Shown: positions 1 to 8,170, numbered from the stretch's first letter. The stretch: 64,000 nt of DNA from Pedobacter sp. ok626 (GCF_900100435.1 NZ_FNEX01000004.1:1-64000); one strand, 5' to 3'. The notes: generated by a model not told the origin, from the letters alone. Made by a program: numbers and translations.

Positions 1-249
1 GAATGGGTTCGTAGTCGTATCCGACTATGCTACTGGATCCAATGGAAACAGGTAAAGACTCGTGTTAAACAGCTTGAGAAACTAGGGGTGAAACCCTATC
101 AAGCCTATCAATGGGGAAATACTCGTAAAGGCCATTGGAGAACGGTGCATAGCCCGATCTTGACCCGGACGCTCAACAACGCATTTTTAAAGAAACAAGG
201 GCTACTATGTCTTAAAGAAATAGTAGCCCCTAAAGCTGTTTATGTTTAA
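1..249 (+). CDS. ltrA: Group II intron maturase/reverse transcriptase, C-terminal end (partial)
   Basis: Open from the first base in frame 1 to TAA at 247-249, giving 82 residues of the C-terminus only. The stretch beginning EWVRSRIRLCYWIQWKQ followed by a KQLEKLGV-type helix, the QWGNTRKGHW segment and the 'SPILTRTLNNAFLKKQGL' tail is the signature of the maturase (X) / C-terminal region of bacterial group II intron proteins. The protein splices its own intron RNA and, with the upstream reverse transcriptase domain, drives retrohoming. The catalytic YADD region lies outside the window. The intron RNA 3' end follows directly, supporting the call. Whether the element is intact cannot be judged. 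Confidence 0.9.
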   Translation, partial: EWVRSRIRLCYWIQWKQVKTRVKQLEKLGVKPYQAYQWGNTRKGHWRTVHSPILTRTLNNAFLKKQGLLCLKEIVAPKAVYV

Positions 250-250
250 T

Positions 251-325
251 GAACCGCCGTATGCCGAACGGCACGTACGGTGGTGTGAGGGGACAGGTAA
301 TCAAATAATGATTACCTTCCTACTC
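251..325 (+). ncRNA. Group II intron domains V and VI
   Basis: Domain V: ACCGCCGT (253-260) pairs with ACGGTGGT (277-284, one G-U), and after an internal bulge GCC pairs with GGC around a GAAC loop. This is the compact hairpin holding the catalytic metal site. Domain VI: GGTAATC (about 295-301) pairs with GATTACC (310-316) around an AATAAT-type loop, followed by CTACTC, where the branch-point A is expected. The closing tetraloop is GAAC, not the commoner GAAA. Confidence 0.8.
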
Positions 326-376
326 TATGCCCTTTTCAGGCTTAAAAATGTTCTAGATTTTGGAATTAATTAATCC

Positions 377-384
377 TACATTTG
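377..384 (+). promoter_or_regulatory. -7 promoter element TACATTTG
   Basis: Matches the Bacteroidota -7 consensus TAnnTTTG, 48 bases before the ATG at 433. A TTTG lies at 359-362, but the 14-base spacing is short for a -33 box. The possible TTG start at 382 lies inside this element, which is one reason to reject it. Confidence 0.45.
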
Positions 385-432
385 TACCCAGCACATTTAT
401 TCAAAAAAGAGTATCCAAATACATATCTTAAA

Positions 433-2103
433 ATGCAATTACACGCTCGTCATTTCCTAATAAGTTTCTTCTCATTCCTTATTGTTCTATCTGCATGTAA
501 AAAAAGCGAACTACCAGAACAACCAGAAGTGCCAATTCCTTCCCTTCGTATGAATTTGGACAGTACCATTTTGGCAAATGACAACTTTTTTGGCACACGC
601 CTTTCGGTGATCCTTAAAAATTTTCCAGAAGGCACTTCAGATGCTGTAGAATGGCGTGTAGAAAATCCACGTATTGCTGAGGTAACCCTAGAAGGAGTCG
701 TATGGCCTAAGGGAGCTGGAATTACCTACGTTTTTGCAAAACTGCTGAATGGAAAGGGTGAAGCGAAATGCAAGGTCATCGTTACTGATGGGAATGACTA
801 TAAATACAGGCTTGTATTGACCGATAAGGGGAAGTCTGATTTTTCAATTGGTAGGCCTGAGGCATTTCTTTCTTCAAAAGCTATTGAAAGACGTCGAAAA
901 CGAAATATTCCCATTGACGAAAGTGATTTGCCTATAGCTAAGCAATATCTTAAGGAGATAACCGAAATTGGAGGTACAATTGTTGCTCAGAGTAAATGGC
1001 TGAATACAGTGACTGTGAACGTAAAAGATCAGTTTCTGATTGATAAATATAAAGCTTTACCATTCGTAAAAGAGGTCGTATTGGTATATGTGGGCAAAAG
1101 GAAACTAAGCTCGGAGGTTCAAAAATATGTGGATAGCCCACAGCCAGGAAGTTCCGGCAATTTAGGTACATCAATTGATTACGGATCGGCCGCATTGAAC
1201 ATCAATACAGTAAAGGGAGAATTGCTGCATCAGCAAGGCTTTAAAGGCGAAGGAATGGATATCGCTGTTATTGATGACGGGTTCATGCAGTTGAAAAACA
1301 ATCCAGCATTTAGTAATATACGTATTAAAGGGGCAAAATCTTTTGTGTATGAAAATGATGATCCATATAGCATCGATACACATGGTGTTTGGGTAACCTC
1401 ATGCATGGCTGTGAACAAACCTGGAAGCTATGTGGGGACTGCACCAGAGGCAAATTACTGGCTACTACGTACAGAAGATAGCGCAACTGAATATCCGGTC
1501 GAAGAGGATTACTGGACGAGTGCCATAGAATTTGCAGACAGTGTAGGGGTAGATTTGGTTAATTCTTCTCTATCCTATAGCGATGGCTATTATCTCCCAC
1601 AACAACGATATACTGCTAATGATATGGATGGTAGAACCGCTTTCGCTAGCAGGGCAGCAAATATGGCTTTCAAGAAAGGGATTTTTATTGTAAACTGTGC
1701 AGGGAACGAACAAAAATGGGTAGGCACTCCTGCCGATTCGCCGAGCGTGTTAACGCTAGGTTCAATCAATAGCAATGGCACCCAAAGCTACTTTACATCC
1801 TGGGGAATTACAGCTGATGGTCGAATTAAACCTGATGTAATGGCTATGGGTGGAGGAGCTAGTGTGATCAATACTTCAGGCATAGCCGAAAATAGAAGTG
1901 GGACATCATATGCCAGTCCGATCATGTGTGGACTAGTAGCCTGCTTATGGCAAGCCAATCCCACACTGACAAATAATGACTTAATGGAAATAATCCGTAA
2001 ATCTGCTGATAGAGCTGGCCATCCTGAATTGCCTTTTGGTTATGGTATCGCAGACATGAAAAAGGCGATGGAACTGGCGAGAATAAAAGTCGGCTCAAAA
2101 TAA
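433..2103 (+). CDS. S8 subtilisin-like serine protease, lipoprotein
   Basis: A 556-residue secreted serine endopeptidase. The start at 433 gives a clean lipoprotein signal (hydrophobic 8-20, lipobox LSAC with Cys22); the longer frame from TTG 382 adds 17 polar residues before it and overlaps a promoter element. Residues about 35-115 look like a bacterial Ig-like (BIG2) domain. The subtilase domain starts near 240 with the catalytic triad Asp281 (AVIDDGF), His317 (DTHGVW) and Ser492 (GTSYASP); the oxyanion Asn is in CAGNE. All catalytic residues are present. It probably acts at the cell surface; the substrate is unknown. The gene seems monocistronic, followed by a new promoter element at 2137. 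Confidence 0.88.
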   Translation: MQLHARHFLISFFSFLIVLSACKKSELPEQPEVPIPSLRMNLDSTILANDNFFGTRLSVILKNFPEGTSDAVEWRVENPRIAEVTLEGVVWPKGAGITYVFAKLLNGKGEAKCKVIVTDGNDYKYRLVLTDKGKSDFSIGRPEAFLSSKAIERRRKRNIPIDESDLPIAKQYLKEITEIGGTIVAQSKWLNTVTVNVKDQFLIDKYKALPFVKEVVLVYVGKRKLSSEVQKYVDSPQPGSSGNLGTSIDYGSAALNINTVKGELLHQQGFKGEGMDIAVIDDGFMQLKNNPAFSNIRIKGAKSFVYENDDPYSIDTHGVWVTSCMAVNKPGSYVGTAPEANYWLLRTEDSATEYPVEEDYWTSAIEFADSVGVDLVNSSLSYSDGYYLPQQRYTANDMDGRTAFASRAANMAFKKGIFIVNCAGNEQKWVGTPADSPSVLTLGSINSNGTQSYFTSWGITADGRIKPDVMAMGGGASVINTSGIAENRSGTSYASPIMCGLVACLWQANPTLTNNDLMEIIRKSADRAGHPELPFGYGIADMKKAMELARIKVGSK

Positions 2104-2136
2104 AATCGGTCGACTGTTAATTCGATGTCTTTCTCT

Positions 2137-2144
2137 TATATTTG
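2137..2144 (+). promoter_or_regulatory. -7 promoter element TATATTTG
   Basis: TAnnTTTG match between the protease stop (2103) and the ABC-F GTG start (2168). Initiation about 5 bases downstream would leave a leader of under 20 bases. No clear -33 TTTG. Confidence 0.5.
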
Positions 2145-2167
2145 CCGACAATTCAATACCCCATACT

Positions 2168-3802
2168 GTGATTAATGTAAATAACATCTCCGTTTCATTT
2201 GGCGGAACCACTCTATTTAGCGATGTAACCTTTTCGATAAACGAGAACGATAAAATAGCCCTGATGGGCAAGAATGGCGCTGGAAAGTCGACCATCCTAA
2301 AGATCATTGCAAATGCTGCTAAACCTACTTCTGGTAGCGTAACCGGTCCAAAGGATGCGGTAATAGCGTATTTGCCGCAGCATTTGCTTACAGAGGATAA
2401 GCTTACCGTTTTTGAAGAAACGATGAAAGCTTTTCAAGAGGTAAACCAGATGCAAAAAGAGCTTGATGAGCTGAATGAGCAGCTGACTATTCGTACCGAT
2501 TACGAAAGTGATGACTACATGAAGCTGATCGAACGCGTATCGGAATTGAGTGAGAAATTTTATTCGATCGAAGAGATCAATTATGATGCAGAGGTAGAAA
2601 AAGTGCTAAAAGGCTTAGGTTTCGAACGCAAGGACTTTACTCGTCTAACCGCTGAGTTTTCTGGCGGATGGCGTATGCGTATCGAGTTGGCTAAAATTCT
2701 GTTAAAGAAGCCTGATCTCATCTTACTTGATGAGCCTACCAACCACATGGATATCGAAAGTATACAATGGTTGGAAGATTTCTTGATCAATTCGGCAAAA
2801 GCAGTTATGGTAATTTCGCATGACCGTGCCTTTGTAGATAACATTACCAATCGTACCATTGAGGTTACTATGGGTAGAATATACGATTACAAAGCCAAAT
2901 ACAGCCATTATCTTCAATTGCGCGCTGACCGTCGTGTACACCAACTGAAAGCTTACGAAGAACAACAGCGTTTTATTGCAGATAACCAGGAATTTATAGA
3001 CCGATTTAGGGGAACCTATTCTAAAACCTTACAGGTACAATCGCGTGTAAAGATGCTCGAAAAGCTTGAAGTTATTGAGATTGATGAAGTTGATACTTCG
3101 GCATTGCGATTGAAATTCCCGCCATCACCGCGTTCGGGTCAATATCCTGTAATTGTGGAAGAGCTGACTAAAACTTATGGTGATCATGTGGTGTTCGAAA
3201 AAGCATCTATGGTGATCAAGCAAGGAGAAAAAGTAGCTTTTGTGGGTAAAAATGGTGAAGGTAAGTCGACCATGATCAAAGCCATCATGGGTGAGATCAA
3301 TTTTGAAGGAGATTTAAAAGTAGGTCACAATGCCAAGATTGGATACTTTGCCCAAAACCAGGCTGCATTGCTTGACGAGAACTTAACGGTATTCGAAACC
3401 ATTGACCAGATTCCATTAAGCAATGGTTCCATAAAAATTAAAGACCTTTTGGGGGCCTTTATGTTCAGTGGTGATGACACTACGAAAAAAGTTAAGGTAC
3501 TTTCTGGAGGAGAGAAAACCCGTTTAGCAATGATTAAGTTGTTGTTAGAACCCGTAAATGTGTTAATCCTGGATGAGCCAACCAATCATTTGGACATGAA
3601 GACCAAAGACATTATCAAGGACGCTCTTAAGGATTTTGATGGTACTTTGATTCTGGTATCCCATGATAGGGATTTTTTGGATGGACTGGCAGAAAAAGTG
3701 TTCGAATTTGGTAATAAGCGTGTTCGGGAGCACTTTGAGGATATTAAAGGCTTCCTGGCGTACAAGAAAATGGATAGCTTAAAAGAAATCGAACAAAACT
3801 AA
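2168..3802 (+). CDS. ABC-F family ATP-binding cassette protein
   Basis: 544 residues with two ABC ATPase domains and no membrane segments, the ABC-F layout of translation factors such as EttA and Uup, which act on the ribosome E site. Domain 1: Walker A GKNGAGKS 34-41, signature FSGGW 164-168, Walker B LILLDEPTNHMD ending in the 190s. Domain 2: Walker A GKNGEGKS 360-367, signature LSGGE 445-449, LDEPTNHLD. A charged linker of about 70 residues between the domains matches the P-site tRNA interaction motif. The start is GTG: MINVNNISVSFGG is the usual beginning of the family and no upstream ATG is in frame. Eight bases separate it from the RRM gene, so the two are probably co-transcribed. Subfamily not resolved. 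Confidence 0.9.
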   Translation: MINVNNISVSFGGTTLFSDVTFSINENDKIALMGKNGAGKSTILKIIANAAKPTSGSVTGPKDAVIAYLPQHLLTEDKLTVFEETMKAFQEVNQMQKELDELNEQLTIRTDYESDDYMKLIERVSELSEKFYSIEEINYDAEVEKVLKGLGFERKDFTRLTAEFSGGWRMRIELAKILLKKPDLILLDEPTNHMDIESIQWLEDFLINSAKAVMVISHDRAFVDNITNRTIEVTMGRIYDYKAKYSHYLQLRADRRVHQLKAYEEQQRFIADNQEFIDRFRGTYSKTLQVQSRVKMLEKLEVIEIDEVDTSALRLKFPPSPRSGQYPVIVEELTKTYGDHVVFEKASMVIKQGEKVAFVGKNGEGKSTMIKAIMGEINFEGDLKVGHNAKIGYFAQNQAALLDENLTVFETIDQIPLSNGSIKIKDLLGAFMFSGDDTTKKVKVLSGGEKTRLAMIKLLLEPVNVLILDEPTNHLDMKTKDIIKDALKDFDGTLILVSHDRDFLDGLAEKVFEFGNKRVREHFEDIKGFLAYKKMDSLKEIEQN

Positions 3803-3810
3803 ATACAATC

Positions 3811-4203
3811 ATGATTAAATTATTTGTAGTGGGCTATCCACTAGATATACAAGAAGCTGACCTGAAGGAGATATTTAGCATCCATGGGGCAATACACAGC
3901 ATAGAATTGCTAAGAGATAAAGTGACCCAAAGACATAAAGGTTTTGGTTTTGTCGAAATGGAGGAGCAAGCAGATGCCGACAGGGCTATTGCCGCTGTAA
4001 ATGGCATGGTGCTGAGAGGTCGGAAGATTCGTGTTAAACTAGCCGATGAAGATAGAGCAGAACGGCCGAGAGCATTTAAAACAAACCACTTCCATTCTCA
4101 AGAATTACAGGGTAATGCAAGTAGTGGGGCAAGCAACACAGAGTCGTTTAAAAATAAACGCCCTAGAAAATTAATGTCAAATACATTCAGAGCAGAGAAT
4201 TAA
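3811..4203 (+). CDS. RRM-domain RNA-binding protein
   Basis: 130 residues. One RNA recognition motif fills the first 80: RNP2 at 3-10 (KLFVVGYP) and RNP1 at 43-50 (KGFGFVEM), with the aromatic residues that stack on RNA bases. A basic, low-complexity tail (about 85-130, ending KNKRPRKLMSNTFRAEN) follows. Such small RRM proteins in Bacteroidota and cyanobacteria bind single-stranded RNA. It follows the ABC-F gene after 8 bases, so both products may act on translation or mRNA. Specific targets cannot be read from sequence. Confidence 0.88.
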   Translation: MIKLFVVGYPLDIQEADLKEIFSIHGAIHSIELLRDKVTQRHKGFGFVEMEEQADADRAIAAVNGMVLRGRKIRVKLADEDRAERPRAFKTNHFHSQELQGNASSGASNTESFKNKRPRKLMSNTFRAEN

Positions 4204-4210
4204 GCCTGTT

Positions 4211-4260
4211 GACAGCAGCGAATTTAATTGAACAATTTTTATATTCCGTTCGCTGCTGTT
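4211..4260. terminator. Hairpin between convergent genes
   Basis: GACAGCAGCGAA (4211-4222) pairs with TTCGCTGCTGTT (4249-4260), with one G-U at the end, around an AT-rich 26-base loop. It lies just after the RRM stop (4203), and its right arm overlaps the last codons of the methionine aminopeptidase gene on the other strand. It could end both convergent transcripts. No long T-run follows, so intrinsic termination is not certain. Confidence 0.5.
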
Positions 4261-4997
4261 AAAATTATTGGTTTGTCCGACGTTATTAATATCGTGTGTT
4301 CATGTTGGGCTACAAATCCACCTTTGTCACCTACAAAAGCCCAATCATCCGCCCCCTTTTTTATAAATGTTGAATCGGTGGAGATAAATGTTTCAATAGC
4401 AACAACAGAATCCTTTCTAAATCGCCTTTTATCATAACGGTCGCAATAGTTCATGATCGCATCAGGTTCTTCATGTAAGCTACGTCCAACGCCATGACCA
4501 GCTAAATCTCTGATAACAGTATATCCTGCTTTTCTAGCCTTGGTTTCTATTAGTTTTCCGATATCAGAAATTTTGACTCCTCCTCTAATTTGTGAAATTG
4601 CTTCAAGTAATATTTCTTTAGAAGTGTCTACCAAATGTTGTAGGCCCTGAATATCTTCTCCGACGACAAATGAGCAACCATTATCGGACCAAAAACCACC
4701 CAACTCTGCAGATACATCAATGTTGATGATGTCACCATTTTTTAGATTGACTTTGTCGGAAGGGACACCATGAGCAAATTCATTGTTGACACTAATACAG
4801 CTATAACCAGGGAAACCATAGGTTTCGAATGGGGCAGACTTTGCACCAAGGTTCTCTAATATTTGTCTTCCATACTCGTCTATGTCTTTTGTGGACATGC
4901 CTATCTGGGTATATGCCTGCATTTTTTGTAAGGTAAGCCCGACAGCTTCACTCACGCGCTGCATACCAAGCAATTCTTCTTCCGTTTTTACAATCAT
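4239..4997 (-). CDS. map: Methionine aminopeptidase, type I
   Basis: 252 residues, M24 metallopeptidase fold; removes the initiator Met from nascent proteins in the cytosol. All five metal ligands are visible: Asp94 (INIDVS), Asp105 (FWSDNG), His168 (AGHGVG), Glu202 (AIETF) and Glu233 (QHEHT). The substrate-contacting His76 (FAHG) is also present. The second Asp sits in FWSDNG and not in the HGDT context of the textbook MetAP, as in a divergent subgroup of type I enzymes. It stands alone, not in the ribosomal-protein operon where map is often found, so it may be a second copy. Transcribed toward the RRM gene. Confidence 0.88.
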   Translation of the reverse strand: MIVKTEEELLGMQRVSEAVGLTLQKMQAYTQIGMSTKDIDEYGRQILENLGAKSAPFETYGFPGYSCISVNNEFAHGVPSDKVNLKNGDIINIDVSAELGGFWSDNGCSFVVGEDIQGLQHLVDTSKEILLEAISQIRGGVKISDIGKLIETKARKAGYTVIRDLAGHGVGRSLHEEPDAIMNYCDRYDKRRFRKDSVVAIETFISTDSTFIKKGADDWAFVGDKGGFVAQHEHTILITSDKPIILTAANGI

Positions 4998-5021
4998 AAA
5001 TTAATGTTATTCAGTTTTGCA

Positions 5022-5029
5022 CAAAGTTA
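5022..5029 (-). promoter_or_regulatory. -7 promoter element TAACTTTG for map
   Basis: On the minus strand TAACTTTG matches TAnnTTTG and ends 24 bases before the map ATG. No convincing -33 TTTG upstream. Confidence 0.45.
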
Positions 5030-5098
5030 GGGGCATTTAAATTGAGCTCATAGTAAATATTAGACATTGTATTATTCGTTAGCCAGTTACATTTCCCG

Positions 5099-5106
5099 TA
5101 AATTTG
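5099..5106 (+). promoter_or_regulatory. -7 promoter element TAAATTTG, almost touching the start codon
   Basis: TAnnTTTG match ending only 4 bases before the ATG at 5111. With normal promoter geometry transcription would begin at or within the start codon, giving a leaderless mRNA. Confidence 0.5.
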
Positions 5107-5110
5107 CAGC

Positions 5111-5938
5111 ATGCCAATAAATTATCTGGAGAAGATACAGCTAGAGGAATTTGATGAGGAAGGGTACAGAATTAGTCCGTCTAAAGACTTGGCCTCAGTT
5201 ATCGAGGGTTTTTATGTTTTCTCTAGAGATTCCAAGCATGATAACCATCTTATTTTCAATGACGGCTTTCCCGTGCTTGTATTTTTGCAAAGTCACGAAG
5301 ATACGATAGGGGTAACAGGAGTGAAGGATGCAATCGAAATTAAGGGAGGATGGGCAAGTGCTGGCTCGATAAAAAATGTTTATATAAAATACAACAGCAA
5401 TACAGCGCAGCTTTTCATAGTCCGTTTCCATCCCAGTACTTTCTATCAGATGTTTGGTTTAGATGCTCAATATTTTAGACACAATCCAATTGTTCCATTT
5501 GGGGATCTTGCGAAGAACAATAACTTCAGCATGGCAGAATTTTTTGAATGTAATGCTATCGAAGAAAAGATCGAATTTATCGAAACATATGTTCAAAGTT
5601 CTTTTACACAGATCGGTACCCCTGACGTTTTGCAAAAAACATTGGATTATATCCATAAAATAAAAGGAAACAGCACTGTGCGAAATGTGACCAATGATGC
5701 TGGTGTAAACTATAAGTGGCTGGAAAGGAGTTTTGTGAAAAATATTGGACTTTTGCCTAAAGAGTATATTCAACTCCAACGCTTTATTCACGCATATCTT
5801 GAATTGGTAGGAAATGAAGATGTCGATTTGATGCGAATTGCAATATCAAATGGCTACTACGATTCAAACCACTTTCTAAAAGACTTTAAAACCTATACGG
5901 GAAAAACACCACTGAGTTATTTGAAGCTTCAATCCTAA
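5111..5938 (+). CDS. AraC-family transcriptional regulator
   Basis: 275 residues. The C-terminal 90 or so residues hold two helix-turn-helix units of the AraC/XylS type, ending with the conserved pattern AISNGYYDSNHFLKDFKTYTG before a P-x-SY segment. The N-terminal 180 residues resemble the ligand-sensing region (DUF6597 type) common in Bacteroidota AraC proteins; no ligand can be named. Divergent from map, with about 110 bases between. Neighbours give no clear target. Confidence 0.85.
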   Translation: MPINYLEKIQLEEFDEEGYRISPSKDLASVIEGFYVFSRDSKHDNHLIFNDGFPVLVFLQSHEDTIGVTGVKDAIEIKGGWASAGSIKNVYIKYNSNTAQLFIVRFHPSTFYQMFGLDAQYFRHNPIVPFGDLAKNNNFSMAEFFECNAIEEKIEFIETYVQSSFTQIGTPDVLQKTLDYIHKIKGNSTVRNVTNDAGVNYKWLERSFVKNIGLLPKEYIQLQRFIHAYLELVGNEDVDLMRIAISNGYYDSNHFLKDFKTYTGKTPLSYLKLQS

Positions 5939-5965
5939 CAGGGTTTTATGGCCTCTTCGAGGTCC

Positions 5966-6751
5966 TTAGTCATAGACTGGGCGATCACGCCAGCTTATTT
6001 TTATAAAATCAAATCGTTTTAAATCTTTATTGAATTTAAGGGTGACCTCGTTGCCTTTGAAACACGCACTATTTTCTTTTTTGGTTAAATAATCACAATA
6101 TATGCGGATTATGTCCGGATCGGAAAAGTCGTACGTGAACATCCCCATGTCTTTTTCTGATATAAATGATTTACATTTTTCGCTGTTATTTTTAAGCAGT
6201 AAGTCTCCGGGTTTTGTTCCGATTAGATTATCAACGCTTATAGCTTGGATCTGCTGATCTTTCACTTCAAATGCATTGATATCATATCCATCACCCACTA
6301 TGTCGTTCGTGATTACGATGTAATGATTTTCTGATAGCTTATAAAGCGCTACGGTCCATAAGCCATCTACTACGAGGGTTTCAAAATAGTTGGGGGTTAA
6401 TTTGTTAATCGTGTTGTAGTTTTTTGTGGTATCCGTAAACTGGTTGTTAGCTGCCAGACTCCGGACCCAGCCTTCTCGTTCTTCTTTTTTCCATTCCCAG
6501 CTTGTCATGGCACTATCCGGTAACAGTGGTAGGATGTCCAGAATCTCCTTATTTTTCAGGTAATCTATTTTGATGATCTCTGAGTATTTGGCTTTTACTG
6601 CAGTTGTTTGCAATGTCTCACTAGGTAGTCTTGTAGATTCAACTGGATTGTGTACAGAATCAGATTTTTTACTTTGCTGATCGGTCTCTGTTGAATTACA
6701 GGACACAAGTAGAATTAAATAGCTTAACAGAAAGGTATAGTGTATTTTCAT
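5966..6751 (-). CDS. Hypothetical lipoprotein
   Basis: 261 residues with a lipoprotein signal: Lys2, hydrophobic 6-16, lipobox LVSC with Cys18, then a Ser/Thr/Gln-rich linker (20-45) typical of exported lipoproteins. No family is recognised. The mature part (50-261) is mixed alpha/beta with several aromatic and Asp-rich turns. It ends 28 bases from the AraC gene end (convergent), and a short GC stem GGCCTC/GAGGTCC lies between them. Function unknown. Confidence 0.75.
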   Translation of the reverse strand: MKIHYTFLLSYLILLVSCNSTETDQQSKKSDSVHNPVESTRLPSETLQTTAVKAKYSEIIKIDYLKNKEILDILPLLPDSAMTSWEWKKEEREGWVRSLAANNQFTDTTKNYNTINKLTPNYFETLVVDGLWTVALYKLSENHYIVITNDIVGDGYDINAFEVKDQQIQAISVDNLIGTKPGDLLLKNNSEKCKSFISEKDMGMFTYDFSDPDIIRIYCDYLTKKENSACFKGNEVTLKFNKDLKRFDFIKISWRDRPVYD

Positions 6752-6899
6752 TGCAAGAGCGATGTTTAAATAAGCGGCTAATTTAGATATAAAAATATTA
6801 ACAGTTGATATAGCCTTAACACAGCTTTAATAATGAGCCTTTATTTTTGCGGTATAAATATTTGGTTAGTATTTATAAGTTTAGGTTTAGTTGATAATG

Positions 6900-6927
6900 A
6901 AGAGCTCAGATGGATGTCGGAGCTCTT
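6900..6927 (+). repeat. Hairpin AAGAGCTC / GAGCTCTT
   Basis: Perfect 8-bp stem (6900-6907 with 6920-6927) around a 12-base loop, in the 236-base gap between the divergent lipoprotein and DUF1579 genes. It overlaps a TTTG (6926-6929) that sits 23 bases before TAAATTTA (6953-6960), a possible promoter for the DUF1579 gene. Its role could be regulatory; no T-run follows at once. Confidence 0.4.
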
Positions 6928-6987
6928 TGACATTTAAGCCCTTTTTTTTTCGTAAATTTAGGTAAGGGAAAACTAATTCTAATTGAT

Positions 6988-7557
6988 ATGAAAAAGTTAA
7001 CATTATCTGTTATGGCTTTGCTAATGCTAGCCGTAACCAGTGGTATTAAAGCTCAGGACGACGCCATGATGAAAGCCTGGCAAGCCTACATGACACCAGG
7101 GGATGTACACAAAATGATTGCAAAGAGCGACGGGACCTGGGATAGCGATGTAACCATGTGGATGAAGCCTGGTGCTCCACCAGAAAAAAGTAAAAGCGTT
7201 TGTGAAAATAAAATGATTTTGGGTGGGCGGTACCAGCAATCTACTCATAAAGGTACAATGATGGGTATGCCTTTTGAAGGGATGAGTCTTCTGGCGTATG
7301 ACAACGCCAAGAAAACATTTACATCTACCTGGATAGACAATATGGGTACTGGGATGATGGTGATGGATGGTACTTGGGATGAAGCGACGAAAACCATTAA
7401 CTTTAAGGGGAAATGCGTTGATCCTGCTACAGGTAAGGATATGGATGTCCGGGAGGTCTTTAAACTAGTGGATGATAACAATCAAGTTTTGGAGATGTAT
7501 TGCACTACCGATGGTAAGGAAATGAAAACCATGGAGATTAAGTTCAGCAGAAAGTAA
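6988..7557 (+). CDS. DUF1579 family secreted protein
   Basis: 189 residues with a Sec signal peptide (KK at 2-3, hydrophobic 6-20, cleavage after IKAQ). The rest matches the DUF1579 pattern: DGTWDSDVTMWM, ENKMILGGRYQQS, then beta-rich repeats with Met-rich turns and DGTWDEATKTINFKG. The fold resembles a lipocalin-like beta barrel. No enzymatic residues are apparent. Unusually rich in Met (GTMMGMPFEGM, GTGMMVMDG), with the methionine sulfoxide reductase gene 66 bases downstream on the same strand. That gene has its own -7 element, so an operon is not implied. Confidence 0.82.
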   Translation: MKKLTLSVMALLMLAVTSGIKAQDDAMMKAWQAYMTPGDVHKMIAKSDGTWDSDVTMWMKPGAPPEKSKSVCENKMILGGRYQQSTHKGTMMGMPFEGMSLLAYDNAKKTFTSTWIDNMGTGMMVMDGTWDEATKTINFKGKCVDPATGKDMDVREVFKLVDDNNQVLEMYCTTDGKEMKTMEIKFSRK

Positions 7558-7573
7558 TAATAAAGAGGCCGAC

Positions 7574-7604
7574 TTGCCATTTACACAACCACGCAGTACC
7601 TTTG
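7574..7604 (+). promoter_or_regulatory. Promoter of msrA
   Basis: TTG (7574-7576), 20 bases, then TACCTTTG (7597-7604): both boxes of the Bacteroidota primary sigma factor with normal spacing, 19 bases before the msrA ATG. Confidence 0.6.
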
Positions 7605-7623
7605 TTTTAAAAAAAGAATTGAT

Positions 7624-8115
7624 ATGAATACTGAAAAAGCCATTCTGGCAGCCGGTTGCTTTTGGGGAGTAGAAGAATTAATAAGACATTACCCAGGTGT
7701 CATTTCAACGGTAGTTGGATACACAGGTGGGGATGTGCCTAATGCAACTTACAAGAATCATGGAACACATGCGGAAGGTATAGAGGTTGTCTTTGATCCG
7801 GCACAATTATCATATCGTAAACTTCTTGAATACTTTTTCCAGATTCATGACCCATCAACTCGAAATAGACAGGGAAATGATATCGGTACTTCTTATCGTT
7901 CGGCCATTTTCTTTTTGGATGAGCAGCAGGAAGAAACTGCAAAGGCTTTAATCGCTGAGATGGATGCTTCTGGTATATGGCCAGGAAAAATTGTAACTGA
8001 AGTTGTTCCTGCGACTGATTTTTGGAATGCGGAGGTAGAGCACCAGGATTATTTGCAAAAGAATCCGAACGGATATACCTGCCATTTCGAAAGACCTGAT
8101 TGGAAATTAAAATAG
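7624..8115 (+). CDS. msrA: Peptide methionine-(S)-S-oxide reductase
   Basis: 163 residues. Reduces methionine-S-sulfoxide in proteins and free Met. The catalytic motif GCFWG is at 11-15 with nucleophile Cys12, followed by EE at 17-18 and the conserved GYTGG. Further conserved segments: [36 protein letters not shown] and the [13 protein letters not shown] region. No further Cys-rich tail is present; the other Cys, in the YTCHF segment, is near the C-terminus and could resolve. Length is typical for a single-domain MsrA with no MsrB fusion. No signal peptide, so cytosolic. Confidence 0.95.
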   Translation: MNTEKAILAAGCFWGVEELIRHYPGVISTVVGYTGGDVPNATYKNHGTHAEGIEVVFDPAQLSYRKLLEYFFQIHDPSTRNRQGNDIGTSYRSAIFFLDEQQEETAKALIAEMDASGIWPGKIVTEVVPATDFWNAEVEHQDYLQKNPNGYTCHFERPDWKLK

Positions 8116-8118
8116 TTA

Positions 8119-8145
8119 AGAGGGTGTAGGTTTACACCCTCTTTT
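8119..8145 (+). terminator. Rho-independent terminator after msrA
   Basis: Perfect 10-bp stem AGAGGGTGTA / TACACCCTCT with a GGTT loop, followed by TTTT, starting 4 bases after the msrA stop. It could also serve the convergent TonB receptor gene, which ends at 8171. Confidence 0.9.
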
Positions 8146-8170
8146 GCTTTTCATAGAATTTTAGCAGGGT

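Larger units (their letters stand above)
1..328 (+). mobile_element. Group II intron, 3' portion
   Basis: Maturase C-terminus (1-249) followed directly by RNA domains V and VI, the canonical order at the 3' end of a bacterial group II intron. The likely 3' splice end is the AT at 327-328, after the CCTACTCTAT sequence. The 5' part is outside the window. The next gene starts about 100 bases downstream, so the insertion seems intergenic on this side. Confidence 0.8.

Noticed and set aside
382..432. Protease start at TTG 382
   Set aside because: It lies inside a -7 promoter element and adds polar residues before the lipoprotein signal.
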